A DNA stretch of 64,000 nucleotides from Flavobacteriales bacterium UBA3477 (lineage in GTDB: Bacteria; Bacteroidota; Bacteroidia; Flavobacteriales; Schleiferiaceae). Position numbers and translations under genes: made by a program. The notes under the pieces are model-generated. The model worked only from the letters and a program-made list of their open reading frames with translations. It searched no databases and was not told where the DNA came from. The stretch covers positions 926 through 64,925 of the forward strand of contig DFQY01000029.1 in assembly GCA_002378005.1 (NCBI GenBank). Direction: 5' to 3'. Positions 17,132-26,185 of the stretch are shown here, in pieces (the first letter of the stretch is position 1; every line of letters begins with the position of its first letter).

Positions 17132-20100
17132 ATGACTCTTAGAAAAAGCGATAAGAATACAAATAGCGCCTTCAACAAGATTACTATCTCGTTGAGTGCA
17201 CCAGAAACCATCCTTGAGAGCAGTCACGGAGAGGTTTTGAAACCAGAAACGATCAACTACCGTACGCACAAGCCTGAGCGTGATGGTTTGTTCTGTGAGC
17301 GTATTTTCGGTCCTGTTAAGGATTACGAATGTGCTTGTGGTAAGTACAAGCGTATCCGTTACAAGGGTATTGTATGTGACCGTTGTGGTGTTGAGGTGAC
17401 TGAAAAGAAAGTACGTCGTGACCGTGTAGGACACATCTCTTTGGTGGTTCCTGTAGTTCACATTTGGTACTTCCGTTCACTGCCAAACAAAATTGGTTAC
17501 TTACTAGGTCTTCCTTCGAAGAAACTAGATATGATCATTTATTACGAGCGTTATGTGGTGATTCAAGCCGGTAATGCCGTTGATAATGAAGGAAATCCTT
17601 TAACGCACATGCAGTTCTTGACTGAGGACGAGTATTTGGATGCGTTGGAGCGTTTGCCAATCGAAAACCAATACTTGGAGGACGGCGATCCAAACAAGTT
17701 CATCGCAAAGATGGGTGCGGAAGCGGTTCAAGCGCTTTTGGGCCAATTGGACCTAGATTCTCTTTCTTACGAATTGCGCCACAAGGCCAATACAGAAACT
17801 TCACAGCAGCGTAAGCAAGAAGCGTTGAAGCGTTTGTCAGTGGTTGAGAGCCTGCGCGATGCAAACTCACGTCTTGAGAACAATCCAGAGTGGATGGTGA
17901 TGAGTGTGATCCCCGTGATTCCGCCAGAATTGCGTCCATTGGTACCACTAGATGGTGGTCGTTTTGCGACTTCAGATTTGAACGATCTATACCGTCGCGT
18001 TATCATTCGTAACAACCGTTTGAAGCGTCTTCTTGAAATCAAAGCGCCTGAGGTGATTTTGAGAAATGAGAAGCGTATGCTTCAGGAATCAGTAGATAGC
18101 TTGTTCGATAATACGCGCAAGTCATCTGCGGTTAAGACAGAGAGTAACCGCCCGTTGAAATCACTTTCAGATTCATTGAAAGGTAAGCAAGGTCGTTTCC
18201 GTCAAAACCTATTGGGTAAGCGTGTGGATTACTCGGCTCGTTCAGTAATCGTCGTTGGTCCAGAATTGAAACTACATGAGTGTGGTCTTCCTAAAAATAT
18301 GGCTGCAGAGCTTTACAAGCCATTCATCGTACGTAAGTTGATCGAGCGCGGTATTGTGAAGACTGTGAAGTCAGGTAAGAAGATCATTGATCGTCGCGAC
18401 CCTGTTGTTTGGGACATCCTAGAAAACGTGATGAAAGGTCATCCGGTACTATTGAACCGTGCACCGACGCTTCACCGTTTGGGTATCCAGGCGTTCCAGC
18501 CTAAGCTTATCGAGGGTAAAGCAATCCAATTGCACCCACTGGCATGTACGGCATTTAACGCGGATTTCGATGGTGACCAGATGGCTGTTCACTTGCCTTT
18601 GGGGCCAGCAGCTATTTTGGAAGCTCAAATCCTCATGTTGGCGTCGCACAACATTTTGAACCCAGCAAACGGTTCTCCTATTCAGGTTCCATCACAGGAT
18701 ATGGTATTGGGTCTGTACTACATGACCAAACCAATGAAGAATACCCCTGAAATGCCAGTTCGTGGTGAAGGCATGGTATTCTACTCTCCTGAAGAGGTAG
18801 AAATCGCTTTGAATGAAGGTGCAGTGGATCTTCACGCCTTGATCAAAATCAAAGGTCGCGTAGAGCAAGAAGATGGATCTATGAAAATGGAATTCATTGA
18901 GACGACAGTAGGTCGTGTATTGTTCAACCAAGCAGTTCCAGCTCAAGTACCATTCATCAACGAGGTGTTGACTAAGAAAGCGTTGCGTGGAATCATCGCG
19001 AACGTCTTGAAGAAGACAGATGTTCCTACCACAGCGAAGTTCTTGGATGATATTAAGTCCATGGGATACGGCCGTGCATTCCGCGGTGGTCTATCGTTCT
19101 CTTTGAATGATATCCGTATTCCAGATGCGAAAGCGACATTGATTGCAGAAGCTTCAGAAGAAGTGGATGGCATTTTTGCTTCGTACAATATGGGTCTTAT
19201 CACCAACAACGAACGTTATAACCAAGTAATTGACGTTTGGACCAACACCAACGCTCGCTTGACACAAGCTGCGATGAGTACTTTGATTAACGACCGTCAA
19301 GGTTTTAACCCTATTTACATGATGCTTGATTCTGGAGCACGTGGTTCTAAAGAGCAGATTCGTCAGCTTTCTGGTATGCGTGGTTTGATGGCCAAGCCTC
19401 AGAAATCAGGTTCTTCAGGTGGTGAGATTATCGAGAACCCAATTATCTCGAACTTTAAGGAGGGTCTATCCATCCTTGAGTACTTTATCTCTACGCACGG
19501 TGCACGTAAAGGTCTTGCGGATACAGCATTGAAGACGGCTGATGCGGGTTACTTAACTCGTCGTCTGCATGATGTAGCACAAGATGTTGTCGTTAATGAG
19601 GCCGATTGTGGCACGCTTCGTGGTCTTGAAGTTAGCGCATTAAAAAAGAGTGAAGAGATCGTTGAGTCGCTTGCTGAGCGTATCATTGGTCGCGTTTCTT
19701 TGGAAGATGTTGTGGATCCGTTGACCGATGAAGTATATGTTGCTGCAGGTGAGTTGATCACTGAAGACATTGCAAACGATATTGATGCATCTCCTATTGA
19801 GGTGGTAGAAGTTCGTTCACCACTGACTTGTGGTAGCAAGAGTGGTATCTGTGCGAAATGTTATGGTACTAACTTGGCAACGAACAAAATGGCTCAGATG
19901 GGAGATAGTGCAGGTGTTATTGCTGCACAATCAATCGGTGAGCCTGGTACACAGTTGACGCTACGTACCTTCCACGTAGGGGGTACTGCAGGTAACGTAT
20001 CAGAAGAGAACAAGATTCTAGCCAAATTTGATGGTAAGGTTGAGTTGGAAGATGTACGTACGGTTGAAGGCGAAAACGGTGAGAACATCGTGATTGGCCG

Positions 20101-21421
20101 TACTGGTGAAATGCGTTTGATTGACGTGAAGACCGGTCGTACCGTAATGACGAACAATATCCCTTACGGTGGTATCTTGAAAGTGAAAGACGGTGAGAAG
20201 CTTAAGAAAGGCGACGAAATCGTTCAATGGGATCCATATAACGCTGTGATCATTGCTGAGACGGCGGGTAAAATTGCTTACAAGGACATTATCCAAGGTA
20301 CTACCTACAAAGTGGAGATTGATGAGCAAACAGGTTTCCAGGATAAAGTGATTTCTGAAAACCGTAACCGAAAGTTGATTCCTACCATCCAAGTAATGGA
20401 TACTGATGGCAACGAGTTGAAACACTACACATTGCCAGTAGGTGCTCACTTGATGGTGGAAGAAGGTGAAGAGATTGCAGCAGGTAAGATTCTTGTGAAG
20501 ATTGCTCGTAAGAGTGCGAAGGCAGGGGATATTACTGGAGGTCTTCCACGTGTAACGGAATTATTCGAAGCTCGTAACCCATCGAACCCAGCAGTTGTTG
20601 CTGCAATCGACGGTATCGTGAGCTATGGTAAGATTAAGCGTGGAAACCGTGAAATCATCATCGAAAGCCGTACTGGTGAGGTGAAAAAGTACTTGATCAA
20701 CTTGAGCAAGCAGATTTTAGTTCAGGAGAATGACTTTGTGAAAGCGGGTACACCACTTTCAGACGGTTCGATCACTCCAGCGGATATTTTGGATATTAAA
20801 GGTCCAACTGCGGTTCAAGCATATTTGGTAAATGAAATCCAAGAGGTGTATCGCTTGCAAGGGGTGAAGATCAACGACAAGCACTTCGAAGTGATTGTTC
20901 GTCAGATGATGCGTAAGGTTCAAATTCAAGATCCGGGAGATACTTTGTTCTTGGAAGGTAACCTAGAGCACGCTGTAGACTTCATGGAAGAAAACGACAG
21001 AATCTTTGGAATGAAGGTAGTAGAGAATGCAGGAGAAAGTAGCAACTTGAAAGAGGGGCAAATCATCACTGCTCGTGATCTACGCGACGAAAACAGCATC
21101 TTGACCCGTGAGGACAAGGCGTTGGTAGAAGCGCGTGATGCACGCCCAGCTACTGCTTCACCAGTGCTTCAAGGTATTACTCGCGCGTCATTGCAGACGA
21201 AATCATTCATCTCTGCGGCGTCGTTCCAGGAAACCACTAAAGTGTTAAACGAAGCGGCTGTAAACGCGAAAGAGGATACCTTAGAAGGATTGAAAGAAAA
21301 CGTTATTGTAGGTCATTTGATCCCTGCTGGTACAGGTTTGAAGAAATACCGCGCTACTGTGGTAGGTTCTCAAGAAGAGTACGCGAAGATGCAGGAAACA
21401 ATGGCTGCTGACGTAGAATAA
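17132..21421 (+). CDS. rpoC: DNA-directed RNA polymerase subunit beta'
   Basis: A full-length 1429-residue beta' subunit. The N-terminal zinc site has C67, C69, C82 and C85; the catalytic magnesium motif NADFDGD is at 476-482; bridge-helix and trigger-loop regions (GLADTALKTADAGYLTRRL) and a second zinc site (CGSKSGICAKC) are present. Followed after 7 nt by the DUF3467 gene. Confidence 0.98.
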   Translation: MTLRKSDKNTNSAFNKITISLSAPETILESSHGEVLKPETINYRTHKPERDGLFCERIFGPVKDYECACGKYKRIRYKGIVCDRCGVEVTEKKVRRDRVGHISLVVPVVHIWYFRSLPNKIGYLLGLPSKKLDMIIYYERYVVIQAGNAVDNEGNPLTHMQFLTEDEYLDALERLPIENQYLEDGDPNKFIAKMGAEAVQALLGQLDLDSLSYELRHKANTETSQQRKQEALKRLSVVESLRDANSRLENNPEWMVMSVIPVIPPELRPLVPLDGGRFATSDLNDLYRRVIIRNNRLKRLLEIKAPEVILRNEKRMLQESVDSLFDNTRKSSAVKTESNRPLKSLSDSLKGKQGRFRQNLLGKRVDYSARSVIVVGPELKLHECGLPKNMAAELYKPFIVRKLIERGIVKTVKSGKKIIDRRDPVVWDILENVMKGHPVLLNRAPTLHRLGIQAFQPKLIEGKAIQLHPLACTAFNADFDGDQMAVHLPLGPAAILEAQILMLASHNILNPANGSPIQVPSQDMVLGLYYMTKPMKNTPEMPVRGEGMVFYSPEEVEIALNEGAVDLHALIKIKGRVEQEDGSMKMEFIETTVGRVLFNQAVPAQVPFINEVLTKKALRGIIANVLKKTDVPTTAKFLDDIKSMGYGRAFRGGLSFSLNDIRIPDAKATLIAEASEEVDGIFASYNMGLITNNERYNQVIDVWTNTNARLTQAAMSTLINDRQGFNPIYMMLDSGARGSKEQIRQLSGMRGLMAKPQKSGSSGGEIIENPIISNFKEGLSILEYFISTHGARKGLADTALKTADAGYLTRRLHDVAQDVVVNEADCGTLRGLEVSALKKSEEIVESLAERIIGRVSLEDVVDPLTDEVYVAAGELITEDIANDIDASPIEVVEVRSPLTCGSKSGICAKCYGTNLATNKMAQMGDSAGVIAAQSIGEPGTQLTLRTFHVGGTAGNVSEENKILAKFDGKVELEDVRTVEGENGENIVIGRTGEMRLIDVKTGRTVMTNNIPYGGILKVKDGEKLKKGDEIVQWDPYNAVIIAETAGKIAYKDIIQGTTYKVEIDEQTGFQDKVISENRNRKLIPTIQVMDTDGNELKHYTLPVGAHLMVEEGEEIAAGKILVKIARKSAKAGDITGGLPRVTELFEARNPSNPAVVAAIDGIVSYGKIKRGNREIIIESRTGEVKKYLINLSKQILVQENDFVKAGTPLSDGSITPADILDIKGPTAVQAYLVNEIQEVYRLQGVKINDKHFEVIVRQMMRKVQIQDPGDTLFLEGNLEHAVDFMEENDRIFGMKVVENAGESSNLKEGQIITARDLRDENSILTREDKALVEARDARPATASPVLQGITRASLQTKSFISAASFQETTKVLNEAAVNAKEDTLEGLKENVIVGHLIPAGTGLKKYRATVVGSQEEYAKMQETMAADVE

Positions 21422-21428
21422 TTGAGTT

Positions 21429-21743
21429 ATGGCGGAACAGAATAACGAACAACAACAAATCAACATTGAGTTGAGCGAAGACATGGCGCAAGGTGTGTAC
21501 AGCAACTTGGTTGCTATTAATCATAGCCCAACAGAGTTTGTGTTAGACTTTATTCAAATGATGCCAGGTGTGCCCAAGGCAAAAGTTCAATCTCGAGTAA
21601 TTCTAACTCCTGAGCATGCGAAGCGTTTGCTTCAAGCGCTCGGTGAGAATGTGGCGAGATACGAACAGAACTTTGGAAATGTACAAACCCATGAGCCTCC
21701 ACAAGTTCCTTTGAATTTTGGTGGACCTACAGGTCAAGCTTAA
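21429..21743 (+). CDS. DUF3467 family protein
   Basis: A 104-residue soluble protein. It begins with a Gln/Asn/Glu-rich stretch, then INIELSEDMAQGVYSNLVAI and HSPTEFVLDFIQMMPGVPKA, the DUF3467 signature, and RVILTPEHAKRLLQALGENV. Function is unknown. It starts 7 nt after rpoC and is closed by a terminator, so it is the last gene of the rpoBC unit. This linkage suggests, but does not show, a role near transcription. Confidence 0.85.
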   Translation: MAEQNNEQQQINIELSEDMAQGVYSNLVAINHSPTEFVLDFIQMMPGVPKAKVQSRVILTPEHAKRLLQALGENVARYEQNFGNVQTHEPPQVPLNFGGPTGQA

Positions 21744-21762
21744 GTTTTTTTTTAGCATTATG

Positions 21763-21792
21763 AACCCTCGGTATTTGCCGAGGGTTTTTTTA
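21763..21792 (+). terminator. Intrinsic terminator after DUF3467 gene
   Basis: AACCCTCGG / CCGAGGGTT 9-bp stem, TATTTG loop, then a T-run. Ends the rpoBC unit; the next gene starts only about 10 nt later. Confidence 0.9.
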
Positions 21793-21801
21793 TTTTACGA
21801 T

Positions 21802-23262
21802 ATGATTAAGATGAGATATTTTCTTTTTGGCGCTTTGTTGATGGCATTGCCCTCAAATGGCCAAATTTATAGTGGATCTACGCAGCTAGGGGGGGCTGCA
21901 ATGAGTCTAGATATTACTTTGAATACTAATACTGATAGTATTAGTATGGAGTTTAGTGGGCCTTCGAGCGGTTATTATGCCGTTGGTTTCGGTGCATCGA
22001 GCATGACTAATACCTATACCATTGTTGTTAATGCCAATGGAACTGTGGTGGAACGTAAACTAGGGAACCATCAAGGTGGGAGTACCCTGAGCTCATCTAT
22101 TTCCTACAGTGCAGTAACGGCAAGTGGTACAAGAACCGCTTATATAGATCGTACTAGAGCAGGTTCAACAGGTAACCACTATTCGTTCTCTTCAAACGGA
22201 GGGTCAATCAATCTCATATGGGCAAAGGGAGGTACTAGTTTTGGTAACCATGGAAATTCGAATAGAGGGTTTGCCTCAATAAACCTTGTGGATCAATGTA
22301 ATTTACCCGTTACAACTCTTGCGACACAGAATATTTGTCCAGGAGATAGCGTGCAAGTTTTTGGGCAGTGGGTGAGCCAATCGGGTACCTATTACGATTC
22401 ATTATCAACACCTATTGGATGCGATTCAATAGTGCAGCAAAGTGTTCAGTATACGGCACCCATTCTCAATACTTTACCTTCTTTGAGTATATGCCAAGGC
22501 GATAGTGTTCAAATCTTCGGAACTTGGGTAACGACGGCAACTACGTTGTATGACTCTTTGTCGACCCCAGCCGGTTGTGATTCAGTCCTCGCACAAGAAG
22601 TTCTTGTAAATGCCACAGTAAGTAATACCATTGCTGCTGCAGGAATTTGCGCCGGCGACAGCGTATTCTATTTAGATACGTGGCGCACGGATACAGGTAC
22701 AGTGGTCTACAACGGAGTGACTGCATTGGGATGTGATTCTATGGTCACTGGTAGGGTAGAGTACTTGCCACCAGTGGATACTGGGTCAATTTTTCTTGCT
22801 TTAACATTGCAATCTACTATGTTCATTGGTTCAGATCTAGGCGCCACCTATTACTGGTTCAACTGTAACACGGGCGCTTTTGTAGATACCACGATGGGTG
22901 CGGATACCCTGAACCCGGGCAATGAGTTTTTGCAGGCTCCTGATACAGGATTTTATGCTGCAATTATCGTGAAGCCAGGCTATTGTTCCGATACCTCTGC
23001 TTGTTACTACTTCTACATGGATGTTCCAGAATACGACTATGGTATATCATTGCGTCCGGTCCCTACACATAAGGATCTAGAGATTACGGTGGATGATTTC
23101 ACAAGCCCTATTGGCTACCAGTTGCTAAGTGTTTCAGGCAGAGTCTTAGAAGCAGGGTTTTTAAGGTCCAATTCTACACTGCTCGATGTGCGCCATTATG
23201 CGGCGGGGATGTACCTGCTACGATTAGAAGACGGTCGAACGATCAAGTGGATGAAAGAATAA
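21802..23262 (+). CDS. Secreted DOMON-like protein with 52-aa repeats and T9SS sorting domain
   Basis: About 486 residues. Signal peptide MIKMRYFLFGALLMALPSNG is followed by a beta-rich domain (about 22-165; GYYAVGFGASSMTNTYTIVV) resembling DOMON domains, which bind haem or sugars. Three repeats follow (22333-22800) with the pattern ICxGDSV...W...GCDS, two Cys each. The C-terminus (from about 425; RPVPTHKDLEITV and GMYLLRLEDG) is a T9SS type A sorting domain, so the protein should be exported to the surface. ATG 21811 is an alternative start. Ligand unknown. Codon use is less biased than in the preceding operon. Confidence 0.75.
   Translation: MIKMRYFLFGALLMALPSNGQIYSGSTQLGGAAMSLDITLNTNTDSISMEFSGPSSGYYAVGFGASSMTNTYTIVVNANGTVVERKLGNHQGGSTLSSSISYSAVTASGTRTAYIDRTRAGSTGNHYSFSSNGGSINLIWAKGGTSFGNHGNSNRGFASINLVDQCNLPVTTLATQNICPGDSVQVFGQWVSQSGTYYDSLSTPIGCDSIVQQSVQYTAPILNTLPSLSICQGDSVQIFGTWVTTATTLYDSLSTPAGCDSVLAQEVLVNATVSNTIAAAGICAGDSVFYLDTWRTDTGTVVYNGVTALGCDSMVTGRVEYLPPVDTGSIFLALTLQSTMFIGSDLGATYYWFNCNTGAFVDTTMGADTLNPGNEFLQAPDTGFYAAIIVKPGYCSDTSACYYFYMDVPEYDYGISLRPVPTHKDLEITVDDFTSPIGYQLLSVSGRVLEAGFLRSNSTLLDVRHYAAGMYLLRLEDGRTIKWMKE
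22333..22800 (+). repeat. Three tandem 52-residue (156-bp) protein repeats
   Basis: Units start at 22333, 22489 and 22645, exactly 156 nt apart. Each has Ile-Cys-x-Gly-Asp-Ser-Val at its start and Gly-Cys-Asp-Ser about 28 residues later. The third unit is the most diverged. The repeat is at protein level; the DNA is only moderately similar. Confidence 0.85.
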
Positions 23263-23267
23263 AAAAA

Positions 23268-23292
23268 GGCGCCCCGAGGGGCGCCTTTTTTT
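23268..23292. terminator. Bidirectional-looking terminator after the DOMON gene
   Basis: GGCGCCCC/GGGGCGCC stem with a GA loop, seven T after it and seven A before it. It can serve the plus-strand gene and converging minus-strand transcripts. Confidence 0.9.
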
Positions 23293-23298
23293 AAATGC

Positions 23299-23406
23299 TT
23301 ATTTCGCGGCGGGCTTGATCCTGAGGGTAAACAGCGCAGCCAAGAGTAATAACACACCGGCAAAGGTGATGGCCTGCCTTGGGTCGTTGTCCAGGAAGTT
23401 CTTCAA
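23299..23406 (-). other. Possible short membrane peptide or gene remnant
   Basis: On the minus strand a frame open from about 23465 runs to a stop at 23299 and encodes a C-terminal hydrophobic helix (QAITFAGVLLLLAALFTLRI) followed by KPAAK. The only usable start I see is TTG at 23406, giving 35 residues; there is no ATG or GTG. It overlaps the end of the aminotransferase gene only in the upstream part. It could be a real small membrane protein or the tail of a lost gene. Confidence 0.25.
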
Positions 23407-23425
23407 GATGTACCCGTAGAAGCCT

Positions 23426-24613
23426 TTAGATAGTATCCAAAGCGTCCAAAATGGTTTGAAGTCCTTGGTCTAATTCCTCCAAAGAGATCGGTAGCGGGGG
23501 AGAGATGCGTACGGCATTGCCGGCGAACAGGAAATAATCGGAAATGACCCCGTGCTCCTCCAAATAAGCAATGACTTTTCCTGCATCAGCACTTTCTTCC
23601 AAATGCACACAGAACATAAGTCCTTTTCCAGTAACGGCTGTGATTTTTGGATGGTCCAATTTTCGTAGAATCAACTCAGACTTCTCCGGCATATCTTCCA
23701 ACCACTGTGGGTTCGATTCTATGACTTCAAAAGCAGCTAAACTTGCCGCGCAGCTCACAGGGTGTCCCCCGAAAGTAGTAATGTGGCCTAGAATAGGGTT
23801 GGCTTTGATAACATCCATGATGTGCTTCGGCGCCACAAAAGCTCCCAGTGGCATTCCGCCACCAAATCCCTTTGCCAAACAAAGGATGTCCGGCACAATG
23901 TCGTATTGCTCGAAAGCGAACCAGGTGCCCGTGCGTCCCATACCCGTTTGAATTTCGTCGAGAATGAGCAAGGCGCCCATTTTGGTACAGCGCGCCCTCA
24001 AGATCTGTAACCATATGGGATTGGCGGGGAAATAGCCAGATTCCGCCTGCACGGCTTCCACGACCACTGCTGCCGTTGTAGGACCAATTTTCTCCAGGTC
24101 CTCAAAGTTGTTGTAGCGCATCAGATGGGTATCCGGCAACAACGGATAATACCCCTGCTTGAATTCTTCCGAACCCTGAATGCTCAAAGCACCATGTGTC
24201 GACCCGTGGTAACTGTGTTCGCAGCTCACCAAACCGGTACGTCCCGTAAATTTCTTGGCCACTTTCAGTGCACCTTCAATGGCTTCAGCACCGCTGTTTC
24301 CAAAATACACGCTGCCAAAATTCGAGGGAAGTTTAGAGAGGACTTTCTCGGCGAGCTTTGCTTGCAAGGTCACCGCAAATTCACCGTACACCTGCAGGTG
24401 CATGTGTTTGGCAGCTTGCTCTTGTACCGCTTTCACGATATGCGGGTGGCTGTGGCCAACATTACTGACGCTAATGCCCGAGATCAGATCTAAATAGGCT
24501 TTCCCATCAGGTCCATATAGATACACGCCCTCAGCACGCTCGATCTCGAGGCCGGAGGGCTTGTCTACCACTTGGGCGACGTTGGACAGGAAGAGTTCAC
24601 GGATGCTCGCCAT
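23426..24613 (-). CDS. Class III (PLP-dependent) aminotransferase
   Basis: A 395-residue enzyme of the acetylornithine/ornithine aminotransferase group. NSGAEAIEGALKVAKKFTGR is near 106-125, LILDEIQTGMGRTG near 216-229, and the PLP lysine is K248 in LAKGFGGGMPLGAF. ATG 24613 is the only sensible start. No arginine biosynthesis genes are nearby, so the substrate is uncertain: acetylornithine, ornithine, 4-aminobutyrate or a diamine are all possible. Confidence 0.8.
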   Translation of the reverse strand: MASIRELFLSNVAQVVDKPSGLEIERAEGVYLYGPDGKAYLDLISGISVSNVGHSHPHIVKAVQEQAAKHMHLQVYGEFAVTLQAKLAEKVLSKLPSNFGSVYFGNSGAEAIEGALKVAKKFTGRTGLVSCEHSYHGSTHGALSIQGSEEFKQGYYPLLPDTHLMRYNNFEDLEKIGPTTAAVVVEAVQAESGYFPANPIWLQILRARCTKMGALLILDEIQTGMGRTGTWFAFEQYDIVPDILCLAKGFGGGMPLGAFVAPKHIMDVIKANPILGHITTFGGHPVSCAASLAAFEVIESNPQWLEDMPEKSELILRKLDHPKITAVTGKGLMFCVHLEESADAGKVIAYLEEHGVISDYFLFAGNAVRISPPLPISLEELDQGLQTILDALDTI

Positions 24614-24649
24614 GTTGCGAAGATAGGGAAGGGCGCGGTCATATAGGGA

Positions 24650-24683
24650 CCAAAAAATACGAGCGGCGCGCAGCGCCGCTCGT
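24650..24683 (-). terminator. Terminator after the Spy-like gene
   Basis: An 11-bp perfect stem (ACGAGCGGCGC/GCGCCGCTCGT) with, on the minus strand, a TATTTTTT tail. It closes the ECF sigma operon. Confidence 0.85.
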
Positions 24684-24722
24684 AGCTAAAATTTCCTTTA
24701 AGTGAAAGTGAATCCCTATGGG

Positions 24723-25208
24723 TTATCGCATCGGTCGACCACCTCTAGGACCACGGTCCGGGCGTTCTTCGCCTTTCATGCGCTCCATGAGGCGCTTGCC
24801 AAATTCCTTTTCGGCCTTCATCAGTTTCGCGGTCTTCTTCGCGCCAATGATGTCGATGTATTTAGGCAAGTAACTTTTGCGCAGCTCTTCGATTTCGACA
24901 GATAAATCGGCCAATTCCATAATGGCCTTCTCCACATCCTTATCACTCGCGTTCTCGAAATCCTTCAGTCCTCCAAAGGCATCGCGCTGCGCTTTACGCA
25001 ACGCATGTTCGTTATCAGACATTTCGTTGTACACTGGCCAAAAGCGCTGGCTTTCTTCAACACTAAGGTCGATTTTTTCGGTGATGAAGGCCACTTTGAT
25101 GGCTTCAATCTTTTCACGCTTCTCCTCGAAATCTCCTGGACGAGCTTTGGGCTGTGCCACGGCCACCATAGAGGTGAGCATCAATAGGGTTAAGATTCTG
25201 TTTTTCAT
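24723..25208 (-). CDS. Spy/CpxP-like periplasmic protein, third gene of ECF sigma operon
   Basis: A 161-residue exported protein with signal peptide (MKNRILTLLMLTSMVAVAQ) and a highly charged, all-helical body rich in Lys, Glu and Arg, including LSVEESQRFWPVYNEM, similar to the LTxxQ region of Spy/CpxP/CnrX proteins. The C-terminus is Arg/Gly/Pro-rich. In Bacteroidota such proteins are often annotated as sensors linked to ECF sigma factors. Its ATG overlaps the anti-sigma stop (ATGA), showing translational coupling. Probable role: envelope-stress or metal sensing, inferred from context. Confidence 0.65.
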   Translation of the reverse strand: MKNRILTLLMLTSMVAVAQPKARPGDFEEKREKIEAIKVAFITEKIDLSVEESQRFWPVYNEMSDNEHALRKAQRDAFGGLKDFENASDKDVEKAIMELADLSVEIEELRKSYLPKYIDIIGAKKTAKLMKAEKEFGKRLMERMKGEERPDRGPRGGRPMR

Positions 25209-25582
25209 AACTGGTATAAATAATCGTTCGGGTTGGTATAATTCATTAAAAAATCTTCGTCAATGGACGCGTCGAGGAAGTGGAGGGAATCGGGCTCAGT
25301 ATAGTCCAAAATATCCTCCACAACCACGTAGCCGAGCTCGTACAATTCAACTGCGGTGATCTCCGATAGCGCTGGGTCAGAGGGCGCCGTGTTGAAAAAG
25401 AAAATCAAGGCCAAGCTTGCAGCAACACCAACAGTAGCATAGCGCCACAAGGATGCCATAGGGCGGACACGAGGCTTTTCCGTGTTCCGGTCCACGGGGT
25501 GGGCCTCGGGAATGTCATGTAGCGCGGCTTTAAGCGCATCATGGTAGCCGGTCGGCATCGTATGTTTTGGCGTTGTTTTCAT
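25205..25582 (-). CDS. Small membrane-anchored anti-sigma factor candidate
   Basis: A 125-residue protein with a cytoplasmic N-terminal segment of about 45 residues, one TM helix (about 48-64; YATVGVAASLALIFFF) and a short periplasmic tail rich in Asp, Glu and Tyr. Position 20 nt after an ECF sigma factor gene and before a Spy-like gene, and this topology, argue for an anti-sigma factor. There is no recognisable zinc (ZAS) motif, so the call is by context. Confidence 0.6.
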   Translation of the reverse strand: MKTTPKHTMPTGYHDALKAALHDIPEAHPVDRNTEKPRVRPMASLWRYATVGVAASLALIFFFNTAPSDPALSEITAVELYELGYVVVEDILDYTEPDSLHFLDASIDEDFLMNYTNPNDYLYQL

Positions 25583-25602
25583 TAGTAGTTAGATGTAAAA
25601 GT

Positions 25603-26148
25603 TTACGGAAGGTTTAATGCTTGGGTTAATTGGTGGCCAATTTTTTCCTTGGCATGATGGTAACTCGCTTTCAAAGCGCCTACTGAGGTTTGGGTCAGTT
25701 CGGCCATCGCATCGTACGGCATGTCCTGATAATAGCGAAGTTCAAAGACCATCCGCTGTTTATCTGGAAGAAGGGAGAGTGCATGGGCCAATTGGCCCTC
25801 GATCTCTTCCGCCGTCCAACGCAGCGCTGTGCCATCTTTCAAATCCACCTGCGCCTCAACATCTTCCATGTACCTATTGCCACGTTTGCGCAGCTCCGAC
25901 AGACTTTGGTTGCGTACAATGGCATAGCACCACGAGAAAATCGCACTCTTGCCCTCGAACATGTGGAGGTTTTTCCAAATACTGATATAGGCTTCTTGGA
26001 CCGCATCATTGGCATCGTCGTGATTTCCCAGAATACCGAAAGCGCATTGATAAAGCCGTTCGCTGAACTGCTCTACAATTTGATAAAAAGAAGCCTCCCA
26101 TTGCTGGCGCAACAGGAGGCTTTGAATGTCTTTTTGTGCCTCCATCAT
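25603..26148 (-). CDS. ECF-type RNA polymerase sigma factor
   Basis: A 181-residue sigma-70-family protein of ECF size. Region 2 is at about 20-90 (LYQCAFGILGNHDDANDAVQ, then EAYISIWKN) and region 4 at about 120-175 (LPDKQRMVFELRYYQDMPYD and the HTH TSVGALKASYHHAKEK). Two ATG codons at 26148 and 26145 could start it. It heads a three-gene operon with the anti-sigma candidate and the Spy-like protein. Confidence 0.9.
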   Translation of the reverse strand: MMEAQKDIQSLLLRQQWEASFYQIVEQFSERLYQCAFGILGNHDDANDAVQEAYISIWKNLHMFEGKSAIFSWCYAIVRNQSLSELRKRGNRYMEDVEAQVDLKDGTALRWTAEEIEGQLAHALSLLPDKQRMVFELRYYQDMPYDAMAELTQTSVGALKASYHHAKEKIGHQLTQALNLP

Positions 26149-26185
26149 GCTTTAGATGATTAGAAGGTACAAAAGGTTTAATCGA

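Noticed and set aside
22333..22800. The 156-bp repeats as a CRISPR or DNA-level repeat
   Set aside because: The periodicity is in the protein; DNA copies differ too much and there are no spacers.
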